From Bradyrhizobium sp. (lineage in GTDB: Bacteria; Pseudomonadota; Alphaproteobacteria; Rhizobiales; Xanthobacteraceae): 64,000 nucleotides of DNA. Position 1 is the first letter of the stretch; every line of letters starts with the position of its first letter. Shown piece after piece: positions 34,875 to 44,272 of this stretch. The position numbers were made by a program, and so were the translations under genes. The notes below the pieces were generated by a model. It had not been told where the DNA came from, searched no databases, and saw only the letters and a list, made by a program, of their open reading frames with translations. The stretch covers positions 1-64,000 of the forward strand of contig NZ_JAUSLT010000174.1 of assembly GCF_030646015.1 (NCBI RefSeq), in the 5' to 3' direction.

Positions 34875-37012
34875 GAGGTCGATTCCATTGCGGCGATCAG
34901 GCTGTCGCGTGTGATCGGCAGGTTGCGGACGCGCACGCCAAGCGCATCGAACACGGCGTTGGCGATCGCCGCGGTGACCGGGCCGTGTGCCGCTTCACCG
35001 GCACCGAGGGGGTCACTATCGGGCCGCTGGATCAGCTCGACCTGCACGTCGGGCACCTCGCTGAAGCGAAGGATCGGATACGCTCCCCAGGTGGTGCTGG
35101 TGATGCGCTGCCGGTCGAAGCGGACGCGCTCTTTCAAGACCCAGCTGGTGGCCTGGATCGCGCCGCCTTCGATCTGATTGATCACCCCATCGGGATTGAT
35201 GGCTTCGCCGACATCGACCGCGATGGTCAGCCGCCTGACGCTGATGTCCTCGGCCCCCTCGACCTCGGCAATGACCGCACAATAGGCGCCGGCGTTCTTG
35301 TAGCGCGCGAAGCCGAGGCCGTAGCCCTTGCCGGCCTGCTTGTCCGGTTTCCACTTCGCGCGTTTCGCGGCGACGCGGATCACGTCCTTGGCCCGCTCGT
35401 CCGACAAATGACGTAGCCGGAAATCGACCGGATCCTCGCCGCGCTCGGCGGCGAGCTCGTCGAGAAAACATTCGATCGCGAACACGTTTCCTTGGGCTCC
35501 CAACGTCCGCAGCGCGGAGGTCCGGATGGGCATGGTCAGAAGGCGATGACTTTCGATCCGCCAGGATGGAAAATCATAGAGCGGGATCGAATTGCGATCG
35601 GCGCCGCCGCCATTGGCTTGCGGCGGATTGGTGGAGATGGTGCGCGGAAACGGATTTGCCAGCTCGGTTCCGGCCAGCAGCGCCGGCGAGGCTGCGCGTC
35701 CCGGCCGTGCGGCGTGACCGTTGCTCCAGATCGAGTGACGCCAATTGACGATCTCGTTCTGCGCATCGAGATCGGCCTCGATCTCGATCGCCATCGCCGC
35801 GCCGAATGGCGCGTGCGACATCTCGTCTTCGCGCGACCATTGTACCCGCACCGGCCGGCGTTGGGCCGCTTTCGCCAGCAGCACCGCGTCGAGCGCGACG
35901 TCGTCGGCGGCATTGTGCCCGTAGCAGCCGGCGCCTTCCATGTGCTCGACCGTGATGTTCTCGACCGGCAATTTCAGGACCAGCGCGAGATCGGCGCGGA
36001 GAAGATAGACCCCCTGGCTGTGGGTCCAGACATGGACGCGATCCTCCGCGGTCCACTGCGCTATGGCGCAGGACGGCGCGATCGAGGCATGCGCGATATA
36101 GGGGCGGGTGTATTGTCGTCGGATCGTCCGCACGGCTGCGCGGGTCGTCGACGCCGTTCTGGTATCGATCACCGTCGGCTCAGATGGCTGGGCTTTCAGG
36201 AACGCAGCCAGTTGGTCTTCATCCGGCAGCCTTGCGTCCGATGACCAGGTCGCACCCTTGCGCAAGGCCTTCAAGGCGTCCAGCGCGCCATTCTCGGTTT
36301 CGCTGATGACGCCCACAAAGTTACCGTCGCGCACGATGGCGACAAGGCCGGCAACGGCGCGCGCGCCATCCTCACTTAGGGCGGTGAGTTTCGCCGCCGA
36401 CAGCTCCGATCGCAGCACCCGGCCATGCAGCATCCCGGGGAGAGGGGTATCGTGAATGAAGCGGGGCTGCGCGAAAACCTTGTCGGGAATGTCGAGCCGC
36501 TGAACTGAATTTCCGGCCAGTATGCGCCGGGTTGACGCCTTGGGCACGGCTCCGAGCGTCGCGTCACGATCCAGCGAAACCTGCTCCGCGAGCTCCCAGT
36601 AGCTGGTCCTGACATTGCCGGGACCGGAGATAGTGCCATCTTCGACCGCGAGCGCGTCGATGCCGACGCCCAGACGATCCGATGCAGCGTGCAGGAAGAT
36701 TTGCCGCACTTCAGCGCAGGCCTGCCGTATCGCGCGGCCGGACTGCTGCACGGAAAGACTGCCCGAGGTGACGCCCTCGTTGGGACTGGCCGACGTCGAG
36801 GCGCGCACCATCTGCACGCGGCCGATATCGACATCGAGTTCGTCGGCGGCAATCTGGGCCAGCGCGGTGACGATGCCTTGCCCGATTTCAACCTTTCCCG
36901 GCGAAACCGTCACCTGGCCATCCCGCGAGAATTGGACCCATGACGACAGAACGGGGTTGGCCGCCAGGCTGACGGGCAGTTTCGGCGCGGGGGAGGGTGC
37001 GCGCTCGGTCAT
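34871..37012 (-). CDS. Molybdenum hydroxylase large subunit (xanthine dehydrogenase/isoquinoline oxidoreductase IorB type)
   Basis: 713 residues. The N-terminal part starts with V-T-V-S-P-G-K-V-E-I-G-Q-G-I-V-T-A, and the C-terminal part has the catalytic Glu in G-A-G-E-A-A-H-G-P near 673; the domain order follows the isoquinoline 1-oxidoreductase beta-subunit type. It hydroxylates heterocycles or oxidises aldehydes using water, passing electrons to the 2Fe-2S partner. No twin-arginine signal is visible, so cytoplasmic. Overlaps the 2Fe-2S subunit gene and the ModA-like gene by 4 bp each. No FAD subunit is present, so electrons probably pass to a cytochrome or other acceptor. Confidence 0.9.
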   Translation of the reverse strand: MTERAPSPAPKLPVSLAANPVLSSWVQFSRDGQVTVSPGKVEIGQGIVTALAQIAADELDVDIGRVQMVRASTSASPNEGVTSGSLSVQQSGRAIRQACAEVRQIFLHAASDRLGVGIDALAVEDGTISGPGNVRTSYWELAEQVSLDRDATLGAVPKASTRRILAGNSVQRLDIPDKVFAQPRFIHDTPLPGMLHGRVLRSELSAAKLTALSEDGARAVAGLVAIVRDGNFVGVISETENGALDALKALRKGATWSSDARLPDEDQLAAFLKAQPSEPTVIDTRTASTTRAAVRTIRRQYTRPYIAHASIAPSCAIAQWTAEDRVHVWTHSQGVYLLRADLALVLKLPVENITVEHMEGAGCYGHNAADDVALDAVLLAKAAQRRPVRVQWSREDEMSHAPFGAAMAIEIEADLDAQNEIVNWRHSIWSNGHAARPGRAASPALLAGTELANPFPRTISTNPPQANGGGADRNSIPLYDFPSWRIESHRLLTMPIRTSALRTLGAQGNVFAIECFLDELAAERGEDPVDFRLRHLSDERAKDVIRVAAKRAKWKPDKQAGKGYGLGFARYKNAGAYCAVIAEVEGAEDISVRRLTIAVDVGEAINPDGVINQIEGGAIQATSWVLKERVRFDRQRITSTTWGAYPILRFSEVPDVQVELIQRPDSDPLGAGEAAHGPVTAAIANAVFDALGVRVRNLPITRDSLIAAMESTS

Positions 37013-37479
37013 CGGGCGGCCATTTCGGCCGCTGCGCGCAGCACCGCCCGCACCATGCGGTTATGCGACCCGCAGCGGCAAAGGTTGCGATCAAGCGCAG
37101 CCTTCACGTCATCGCTGGTCGGTGTCGGGTTCCGCTTCAGCAGTGCGGCGGCGCTGATCAGGATGCCGGAAACGCAGTAGCCGCACTGCAGCGCCTGCTC
37201 GGCGATAAACGCACGCTGCAGCGGGTGCGGCGCTTGCGCATTTCCCAGCCCCTCTGGCGTAGTAACGTCCTTGTCCGCGACCGACCACAGCGGCGTGTCG
37301 CAGGCGGCCACCGCATGATCGCCGACCAGGACATTGCAGGCGCCGCATTCATTAGCGCCGCAGCCGAAATGCGGCCCGGTCATTCCAAGCGTTCCACGCA
37401 GGACATCGAGCAGCGATCGGTCGGGATCAGCGCCGACCTCCGTCTCGACGCCATTGAGGCGAAACCGAACGCTCGACAT
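37009..37479 (-). CDS. 2Fe-2S subunit of the molybdenum hydroxylase
   Basis: 156 residues. Plant-type cluster C40-x4-C45-x2-C48-x11-C60 and the second cluster C99-x2-C102-x31-C134-x1-C136 are complete. ATG 37479 is chosen because the family starts at about M-S-S-V-R-F-R-L-N-G; the frame extends upstream to 37533 into the receptor gene. Its stop overlaps the large subunit start. Confidence 0.93.
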   Translation of the reverse strand: MSSVRFRLNGVETEVGADPDRSLLDVLRGTLGMTGPHFGCGANECGACNVLVGDHAVAACDTPLWSVADKDVTTPEGLGNAQAPHPLQRAFIAEQALQCGYCVSGILISAAALLKRNPTPTSDDVKAALDRNLCRCGSHNRMVRAVLRAAAEMAAR

Positions 37480-37490
37480 CGAAGCGAACC

Positions 37491-38471
37491 TTACTTCGGC
37501 TTGTCGGCGAATTTCTTGACGACTTCGCCCCATTTCACGATATCGCCGCGCAGATACTTGTCGAACTCCTCCGGAGTCATCGACATCGCGACCGTGCCCT
37601 GTCCGGTCCAGAGCTTGACGATATCCGGCCGTTTGACCGCCGCGTTCACGGCGGCGTTGAGCTTGTCGATAACGGGCTTCGGTGTTCCCGCCGGCGCCAT
37701 CAATCCGAGCCAGATCGTCGCCTCGTAGCCGGCGACGCCCGCCTCGGAGGCCGTCGGCACGTTCGGCAGCACGCTCGATCGCGATTTGCCCGTGGTGGCG
37801 AGCGCGCGCACCTGATTGCCGGCGACGTTCGGCGTCATCGCCGGAACCGCGTCGATCATCATCTGCACCTGTCCACCGATGACGCCCGTGCGTGCCTCGC
37901 CGCTGTTGCGATAGGGGACATGCACGACCTCGATGCCGGCCATGGATTTGAACAGCTCACCGGCCATGTGGTACGGCGTACCCTGGCCGGACGAAGCGTA
38001 GTTCAGTTTCCCCGGTTGCGACTTGGCGAGCGCGATGAATTCGGCGAGGGTCTTGGTCTGAACCGACGGATGCACCACCATCACGAGGTCCGAATAATTG
38101 ACCGGCGCGATCGGCGCCAGATCGCGCATCAATTCATAGTTGCGGGTCGGCACCAGCGATTCATTCGCCGTCTGGGTATTCGACATCATCAGCAGCGTGT
38201 AGCCGTCCGGCGGCGACTTGACGACTTCGACCGTGCCGATCACCCCGCCGGCGCCGGTCCGGTTCTCGACCACGAAGGGTTGTCCAAAAGTCTCCTGCAG
38301 GATGCTGCCGATCTGGCGCGCCGTGACATCGGCCGGGCCGCCGGGGCCGAACGGAACGATGATCTTGACCGACCGGGCCGGATAATCCTGCGCAGCACAT
38401 TGCCTCGCAACAAGACCCGAAGTCGCAAGTAGCGTCGTCGCAAGTGCCAGCGCAAACCTTGAGCCCGTCAT
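37491..38471 (-). CDS. Bug/TctC-family periplasmic receptor
   Basis: 326 residues. Signal peptide to about 27 (A-A-Q-D), then Y-P-A-R-S-V-K-I-I-V-P-F-G-P-G-G, E-N-R-T-G-A-G-G, D-G-Y-T-L and V-P-Y-R-N-S. Bug receptors bind carboxylates and other small organics. It heads the molybdenum hydroxylase operon and no TctA or TctB gene is adjacent, so it may sense or deliver the hydroxylase substrate. Divergent from the solute-binding gene at 38627. Confidence 0.92.
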   Translation of the reverse strand: MTGSRFALALATTLLATSGLVARQCAAQDYPARSVKIIVPFGPGGPADVTARQIGSILQETFGQPFVVENRTGAGGVIGTVEVVKSPPDGYTLLMMSNTQTANESLVPTRNYELMRDLAPIAPVNYSDLVMVVHPSVQTKTLAEFIALAKSQPGKLNYASSGQGTPYHMAGELFKSMAGIEVVHVPYRNSGEARTGVIGGQVQMMIDAVPAMTPNVAGNQVRALATTGKSRSSVLPNVPTASEAGVAGYEATIWLGLMAPAGTPKPVIDKLNAAVNAAVKRPDIVKLWTGQGTVAMSMTPEEFDKYLRGDIVKWGEVVKKFADKPK

Positions 38472-38626
38472 TTCAACCTCCCGGCTTTTGATCTTTCTTC
38501 AATGTTAGCCAACTCTAGCGGCAATGGGAGTGAGCTGTCGACGATGGACTCGCGACGCCTCAGGGGAATAATACAATGCGTCCGGTGTACCGGCTTCAAC
38601 CCGAAACCTGCGGATAGAACAAATCC

Positions 38627-39691
38627 ATGAAACATCCGGGATGGTCGCGCCGCAACGTACTCAAGGGCACTGGCGCTGTTCTCGCAGGCGCAGCATTTTC
38701 GACCCGCGTGATGGCAGCGGCGCCGCCGCCGGAGCCGGTCATGCCCGCGCTAATCGAGGCGGCGAAGAAGGAAGGCCAGGTCAACTACTACACCTCGACC
38801 GATCTGCCGGTCGCGGAGAAGCTGGCCAGGGCTTTCGAGACGAAATATCCGGGCATTGCGGTTCGTGTCGAGCGCACCGGTGCGGAGCGGGTGTTTCAGC
38901 GCATCGGCCAGGAATATGCCAGCAACATCCGCGCAGTCGATGTGGTGAACTCGTCGGACGCCGCGCATTTCATCGTCTGGAAACGCGACGGCGTCCTCCT
39001 GCCTTACCTGCCCGAGGATGTCGCGACATATCCGGCCGAGCACCGGGATGTCGACGGCCAGTTCGCGAGTTGGCGCATCTGGCTCAGCATCATCGCCTAC
39101 AACAGCAATCTGGTGAAGGCGGAGGAAGCGCCGAAGAGTTTTGCCGATCTGCTCGACCCCAAATGGAAGGGCAAGATCGTCAAGGCGCATCCCGGCTACA
39201 GCGGCACCATCATGACCGCGACCTACCAGATGCAGCGCGATCTCGGCTGGAGCTATTTCGAGCAGCTCGCCAGACAGAACATCATGCAGGTGCAGTCGTC
39301 GGCCGACCCGCCGAAAAAACTCGACCTCGGCGAACGCGCCGTGATGGCCGATGGCAACGAATACAATGTTTTCCAGATGAAAGAGGCCGGACGTCCGGTC
39401 GAGCCGGTCTATGCCAGCGAAGGATCGCCGTTGATCATCGGCCCGAACGGTGTGTTCAAGACCTCGCCGCATCCGAATGCGGCAAAACTGTTTCAGTCGT
39501 TCTGCTTCAGCCGTGAGGCCCAGCAGCTTATCGTCGATGTCGGCGGCCTGCGTTCGGTGCATCCGCAGGCGGTGGAAAAACCGGGACGGAAGCCGTTCAA
39601 GGATATCAAGACCATGAAGGATGACGCAGCCGCGGTGGAGAAAGAGAGTGACGCCATCAAGGCGCGCTACACCAAGATTTTCCGCGTCTGA
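38627..39691 (+). CDS. Tat-exported solute-binding protein (AfuA/COG1840-like)
   Basis: 354 residues. Twin-arginine start S-R-R-N-V-L-K-G and a short hydrophobic run, cleavage about 31 (V-M-A-A). Mature part: N-Y-Y-T-S-T-D-L-P-V-A-E, Y-P-G-I-A-V, and D-L-L-D-P-K-W-K-G-K-I, the pattern of iron or organic-anion binding proteins. No permease or ATPase genes adjoin it; MmgE/PrpD and SDR genes follow in one transcript. The Tat signal suggests it folds or loads a cofactor before export. Confidence 0.88.
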   Translation: MKHPGWSRRNVLKGTGAVLAGAAFSTRVMAAAPPPEPVMPALIEAAKKEGQVNYYTSTDLPVAEKLARAFETKYPGIAVRVERTGAERVFQRIGQEYASNIRAVDVVNSSDAAHFIVWKRDGVLLPYLPEDVATYPAEHRDVDGQFASWRIWLSIIAYNSNLVKAEEAPKSFADLLDPKWKGKIVKAHPGYSGTIMTATYQMQRDLGWSYFEQLARQNIMQVQSSADPPKKLDLGERAVMADGNEYNVFQMKEAGRPVEPVYASEGSPLIIGPNGVFKTSPHPNAAKLFQSFCFSREAQQLIVDVGGLRSVHPQAVEKPGRKPFKDIKTMKDDAAAVEKESDAIKARYTKIFRV

Positions 39692-39697
39692 TCCGCG

Positions 39698-41071
39698 ATG
39701 ACATCCGGCTTGCCAAAGATTTCCGTCGCCGAAACTCTGGCCGGGAAGATCGTCGCATTGCAGGAAGGCGGGCTTCCCGCCGCGACCACGCGCAAATGCG
39801 AGGACTTGCTGATCGACGTGGTCGGCCTCTGCGTCACCGCGCGCAACGAGGACTATATCGCAAGCGCGCTTGGGAGCTGCGATGACGACGGGCCGTGCAC
39901 GGTCATCGGTCATAAGCGCACGCTGACGGCCTCCGGTGCCGCCTTCGTCAACGGCACCGCGGCGCATGGCGAGGATTTCGACGACACGTTCGAGGGCGGT
40001 CCGGTGCATGCCGGCGCGGTGATCGTGCCGGCGGTTCTGGCGGCCTGCGAGCGGCACAATCCCGACGGGCGCATGGCGCTGACAGGGATTGCCGTCGGCA
40101 CCGAAGTGCTGTGCCGGCTGAGCCTCGTGGTGCCGAAGGCCGTGCACAAGGCCGGTTTTCACCCGACCGCGGTCTTTGGCGCGATGGGGGCGGCGGCCGG
40201 TGTTGGTGCCGCGCTCGGCCTCAATGCGAAGCAAATTGTGGACGCGCTCGGAATCGCCGGCAGTATGGCAGGCGGCATCATCGAATATCTGGCCGAGGGC
40301 GCCTGGACCAAGCGGTTGCATGCGGGCTGGGCGGCCCAATCGGGCATCCGGGCGGCGCTGTTGGCGCGACATGGCTTTTTCGGTCCGCGCACGGTGTTTG
40401 AGGGTGTCCATGGGCTGTTTCATGGCTTTGCGCATACCACCAAGGGCGACTACGACGCCCTGACGGGTGATTTCGGCACGCGCTGGGTGACCGACACGCT
40501 GGCATTCAAGCCCTATCCCTGCGGGACGATGGCGCAGCCCTATATCGATTGCGCGCGGCGGCTGGCCGCGCGCGGCATCAAGGCTGAAGACATCGGTGAG
40601 ATCGTCTGCGAGGTCGCGGAAGGGACGGTGCACCGGCTGTGGGAGCCGCTCGCCGACAAGCAACGGCCGCGCAACGGCTATGCCGCCAAGTTTGCGGTGC
40701 CGTATCTGCTGGCGGCCGGCTTTGTTCATGGTGGCGTCGGGCTTGGGGCCTTCACGGAAACCGCGATCCGCGACGCCAAGGTGCTCGCGCTGGCGGCAAA
40801 GGTGAAATTCGTGGTCGACCCGCAAAATCCCTACCCGAGCAACTATACCGGCCACGTCCGGGCGACCCTGACGGACGGCAGCGTGGTCGAGGAACGCCAA
40901 CCCCACTTGCGCGGCGGCGCCCAGGAGCCGCTGACCCGGCAGGACGTAACGGACAAATTTTCCCTCAATGCCCGGCATGGCGGCTGGACCGCCGATCAGA
41001 GCGATGCGACGCTGGAACTGTTGGCGACGCTCTACAACGGGCGCATCGACCTTTCGTCGTTACGCGGTTAG
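39698..41071 (+). CDS. MmgE/PrpD family protein
   Basis: 457 residues. The family signature is clear: G-T-A-A-H-G-E-D-F-D-D-T-F, H-P-T-A-V-F-G-A, L-N-A-K-Q-I-V-D-A-L-G-I-A-G and F-K-P-Y-P-C-G. Members dehydrate methylcitrate (PrpD) or decarboxylate cis-aconitate. No prpB or prpC is nearby, so the classical methylcitrate cycle is unlikely here; a paralogue for another tricarboxylate or a related substrate fits better. 6 bp after the solute-binding gene. Confidence 0.9.
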   Translation: MTSGLPKISVAETLAGKIVALQEGGLPAATTRKCEDLLIDVVGLCVTARNEDYIASALGSCDDDGPCTVIGHKRTLTASGAAFVNGTAAHGEDFDDTFEGGPVHAGAVIVPAVLAACERHNPDGRMALTGIAVGTEVLCRLSLVVPKAVHKAGFHPTAVFGAMGAAAGVGAALGLNAKQIVDALGIAGSMAGGIIEYLAEGAWTKRLHAGWAAQSGIRAALLARHGFFGPRTVFEGVHGLFHGFAHTTKGDYDALTGDFGTRWVTDTLAFKPYPCGTMAQPYIDCARRLAARGIKAEDIGEIVCEVAEGTVHRLWEPLADKQRPRNGYAAKFAVPYLLAAGFVHGGVGLGAFTETAIRDAKVLALAAKVKFVVDPQNPYPSNYTGHVRATLTDGSVVEERQPHLRGGAQEPLTRQDVTDKFSLNARHGGWTADQSDATLELLATLYNGRIDLSSLRG

Positions 41072-41077
41072 GAAATC

Positions 41078-41836
41078 ATGGCTGGCAGCAACGAACTCAG
41101 CGGCAAGGTCGCCATCGTCACCGGGGCGGGGCGCAATATCGGCCGCGCGATTGCGCTGGCGCTGGCGGATGGCGGAGCCTCCGTCGTGGTCAATGCGCGT
41201 AGCAACCGCGCCGAGGCGGAATCGGTCGCGCGCGAGATCGAAGCGGCTGGCGGCAGGGCGCTGGTCCACATTGGCGACGTGGCCGACGCAGCCGACGTGC
41301 AGGGGATGGCGGATACGGCAACAAGACAATTCGGGCGTCTCGACATCCTCGTCAACAATGCGGCCCTTCGCCGGGAAAAACCTTTCGCCGAGATGAACTA
41401 CGCCGAGTGGCGCGAAATCCTCGATGTCACCCTTGATGGCGCGTTTCATTGCGCCAAGGCCTGCCTTCCGGGCCTGCGCCAGAGTGGAGCGGGGACCATC
41501 GTCAACATCGGAGGCCTCAGCGCGCATACCGGCGCGAAAAATCGTGCGCATGTGGTGACGGCGAAGGCGGGACTGATCGGCTTCACCCGTGCGCTGGCGC
41601 ACGATCTCGCTTCCGACGGCATCACCGTGAATTGCGTGGTTCCCGGCCTGATCGGCACGCCGCGGCCGAAAGACAAGCCGGAGCCGGCGCATCACCTGAT
41701 CCACCAGACCATCAGTGGTGAACGCGGCCGGCCGGAAGACGTCGCCGCGACCGTACGATTTCTCTGCGGTCCCGGTGCGCGCTATATCAACGGGCAGGCC
41801 ATCCACGCCAATGGCGGGGCTTATCTCGGCGCTTAA
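41078..41836 (+). CDS. Short-chain dehydrogenase/reductase fold, catalytic Ser and Tyr replaced
   Basis: 252 residues. NAD(P)-binding T-G-A-G-R-N-I-G-R and N-N-A-A are normal. Aligned without gaps to FabG, the catalytic Ser is Gly (N-I-G-G-L) and the catalytic Tyr is Val (R-A-H-V-V-T-A-K), leaving only Lys. A His lies one residue before the Tyr position and a Ser two residues after the Ser position, so an altered active site is possible. 6 bp after the MmgE/PrpD gene; it probably acts on the same compound. Confidence 0.88.
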   Translation: MAGSNELSGKVAIVTGAGRNIGRAIALALADGGASVVVNARSNRAEAESVAREIEAAGGRALVHIGDVADAADVQGMADTATRQFGRLDILVNNAALRREKPFAEMNYAEWREILDVTLDGAFHCAKACLPGLRQSGAGTIVNIGGLSAHTGAKNRAHVVTAKAGLIGFTRALAHDLASDGITVNCVVPGLIGTPRPKDKPEPAHHLIHQTISGERGRPEDVAATVRFLCGPGARYINGQAIHANGGAYLGA

Positions 41837-41858
41837 TGCATAGCCCGCGTTGCGATTC

Positions 41859-42011
41859 TTCTCCCCTCCTCCCACGCGCTCTTGCGCGTGGCGGGGAGGG
41901 GTCGGGGGTGGGGGGCGTCTCAGCAAATTCGCGAGCAACGGCATGCGCCGACGCACCCCCCACCCCCGCCCCCACCCCACCACTCGCTTCGCTCGCGGGG
42001 GGAGGGGAGAA
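41859..42011. repeat. Imperfect long palindrome, intergenic repeat element
   Basis: The left arm (TTCTCCCCTCCTCCC) and the right arm (GGAGGGGAGAA) are complementary over roughly 60 bp each, with C- and G-runs. An inner perfect hairpin CCACGCGC-TCTT-GCGCGTGG is nested in the left arm. Elements of this composition are common between genes in Bradyrhizobium relatives by my recollection. No coding potential. Confidence 0.75.
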
Positions 42012-42092
42012 GAGGCTGCGCGCGCATTTTTGACGTCGCGTGGCGGATAAATGCGCTCGGCGGCCCCGCCTTTTGATGCTAGCAATCGGGGC

Positions 42093-44201
42093 ATGAACCA
42101 GCAGCCAAGAATCGACATCCGGCATTCCACCTGTCCGCACGATTGCCCGTCGGCCTGCGCGCTCGATGTCGAGGTGATCGATGGCGCCTCGATCGGCCGG
42201 GTGCGCGGCTCCAAGCTGCAGACCTATACCGCCGGCGTCGTCTGCGCCAAGGTCGCGCGCTACGCCGAGCGTATTCATCATCCCGACCGGCTGCTCCATC
42301 CGATGCGCCGGACCGGCCCGAAGGGGTCCGGGCAGTTCGCGCGGATTTCGTGGGACGACGCGCTGGACGAGATCGCGGCGCGGTTCGACGCGGCCGAGCG
42401 CGAGTTCGGGGCCCAATCGGTCTGGCCGTATTACTACGCCGGCACCATGGGCCTCGTGATGCGCGACGGCATCAACCGCCTCGCGCATGTAAAGAAATAT
42501 TCCCGCTTCTACCAGACGATCTGCGCCAATGTCGCGCGGATCGGATTCGCCATCGGCACCGGCAAGATCGCCGGCGTCGATCCGCGCGAGATGGGCGTCT
42601 CCGACCTCGTCGTGATCTGGGGCACCAACCCGGTGAATACCCAGGTCAATGTGATGACGCATGCGATGCGCGCCCGCAAGGAGCGCGGCGCCAGGATCGC
42701 GGCGATCGACATCTACAACAACGACACCATGAAGCAGGCTGATATCAAGATCATCCTGCGGCCCGGCACCGACGGCGCCTTTGCCTGCGGTGTCATGCAT
42801 GTGCTGTTCCGCGAGGGTTATGCGGATCGCGCCTATATGGAGCGCTACACCGATTGCCCCGGTGAACTCGAGGCGCATCTTGCCACGCGCACGCCGGAGT
42901 GGGCTTCTTCGATCTGCGGCGTCCCGGTAGCGGAGATCGAGGCGTTCGCGCGTCTTGTCGGCCAGACCCAGCGATCGTTCTTCCGCCTCGGCTATGGTTT
43001 TACCCGCAGCCGCAACGGGGCTGCGCAGATGCATGCGGCGCTGTGCATCCCGGCCGTGACCGGCGCCTGGCAGCACGAGGGCGGGGGCGCGTTCTTCAAC
43101 AATTACGCGATCTGGAAGTTCGATGAATCAATCATCGAGGGCCACGACGCCATCGATCCGACCACGCGGGCGCTGGACCAGTCGAGGATCGGGCGCATCC
43201 TGACCGGCGATGCCGAGGCCCTGCACAACGGGCCGCCGGTCAAGGCGATGCTGATCCAGAACACCAACCCTGTGACCGTGGCGCCGGAGCAGACGTTGGT
43301 ACGGCAGGGCTTTGCGCGCGAGGACCTGTTCGTAGCGGTGCATGAGCAGTTCATGACCGAAACCGCTGTCATGGCCGATATCGTGCTGCCGGCGACGATG
43401 TTCATGGAGCACGACGACCTCTATTACGGCGGCGGCCACCAGCATATCTCGGTCGGCGCCAAGCTGATCGAGCCGCCCGGCGAATGCCGCTCCAACCATG
43501 AGGTGCTGCAGGGCCTCGGCCGCCGGCTCAACGCCGTGCATCCCGCTTTCGAGATGACGCCGCGCGAACTGATCGACGCCACGCTGAAGAAGAGCGGCCA
43601 TGGCGATATCGAGACCCTGGAGGCCGATCTGTGGCGCGATATCCAGCCGGATTTCCGCACCTCGCATTACCTCGACGGTTTTGCTCACGCGGACAACAAG
43701 TTCCACTTCAAGGCGGATTGGGCCAATCCTCCGTTCGGTGCCGCCGGCATGGGCCCCTGGCAGCAGATGCCGGCGCTGCCGGATCACTGGACCATCATCG
43801 AAGAGGCGGACGAGGCGCATCCGTTCCGGCTCGCCACCAGTCCGTCGCGCAGCTTTCTCAACACCAGCTTCAATGAAACGCCGTCGTCGATCGCGCGCGA
43901 GGGCGCGCCCTCTGTGATGATCCATCCCTTGGATGCGGCTTCGCTCGGGATCGCCGACGGTGACGCCGTCACGCTCGGCAATGTCAGGGGCGAGACGACG
44001 CTGACCGCGAAGCTGTTCGACGGCCTGCGCCGCGGCGTGCTGATCGCGGAATCGATCCAGCCGAACAAGGCCCATATCGGCGGCCGGGGCATCAACACCC
44101 TGACCGGCGCGGAGGTCGTCGCCCCGATCGGCGGCGCAGCGTTTCACGACAACAAGGTGTGGGTAAAGAAAGCGGCGCCAGCCACTGCGCGCAAGAACTG
44201 A
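42093..44201 (+). CDS. Molybdopterin oxidoreductase of the DMSO reductase superfamily
   Basis: 702 residues. N-terminal 4Fe-4S ligands C14-x3-C18-x3-C22-x28-C51, then the bis-MGD core (W-D-D-A-L-D-E-I, G-T-N-P-V-N-T-Q, N-T-N-P-V) and a C-terminal dinucleotide-binding domain with P-S-R-S-F-L-N-T-S-F-N. No Tat signal, so cytoplasmic. It could be a dehydrogenase or a reductase; the substrate is unknown. ATG 42093 is preferred to 42051 because the cysteine motif normally starts near residue 14. Enoyl-CoA hydratase follows. Confidence 0.88.
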   Translation: MNQQPRIDIRHSTCPHDCPSACALDVEVIDGASIGRVRGSKLQTYTAGVVCAKVARYAERIHHPDRLLHPMRRTGPKGSGQFARISWDDALDEIAARFDAAEREFGAQSVWPYYYAGTMGLVMRDGINRLAHVKKYSRFYQTICANVARIGFAIGTGKIAGVDPREMGVSDLVVIWGTNPVNTQVNVMTHAMRARKERGARIAAIDIYNNDTMKQADIKIILRPGTDGAFACGVMHVLFREGYADRAYMERYTDCPGELEAHLATRTPEWASSICGVPVAEIEAFARLVGQTQRSFFRLGYGFTRSRNGAAQMHAALCIPAVTGAWQHEGGGAFFNNYAIWKFDESIIEGHDAIDPTTRALDQSRIGRILTGDAEALHNGPPVKAMLIQNTNPVTVAPEQTLVRQGFAREDLFVAVHEQFMTETAVMADIVLPATMFMEHDDLYYGGGHQHISVGAKLIEPPGECRSNHEVLQGLGRRLNAVHPAFEMTPRELIDATLKKSGHGDIETLEADLWRDIQPDFRTSHYLDGFAHADNKFHFKADWANPPFGAAGMGPWQQMPALPDHWTIIEEADEAHPFRLATSPSRSFLNTSFNETPSSIAREGAPSVMIHPLDAASLGIADGDAVTLGNVRGETTLTAKLFDGLRRGVLIAESIQPNKAHIGGRGINTLTGAEVVAPIGGAAFHDNKVWVKKAAPATARKN

Positions 44202-44272
44202 TCCGGCTTGCAGTCCACCGTTATCCCAAGGCAAATGTTGCGAGCTCATGATCGAAACAGGCGGGTGGGACA

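Noticed and set aside
38750..40978. 742-codon minus-strand frame
   Set aside because: Antisense to the solute-binding and MmgE/PrpD genes, both of which have clear family motifs. High-GC codon bias commonly leaves such open frames.
39698..41071. Methylcitrate cycle prpD
   Set aside because: The family fits, but there is no prpB, prpC or propionate regulator beside it; the neighbours are a receptor and a degenerate SDR.
41859..42011. CRISPR-like or insertion-sequence end
   Set aside because: The arms are a single inverted pair with no spacers, no transposase and no target duplication. A palindromic repeat is the better reading.
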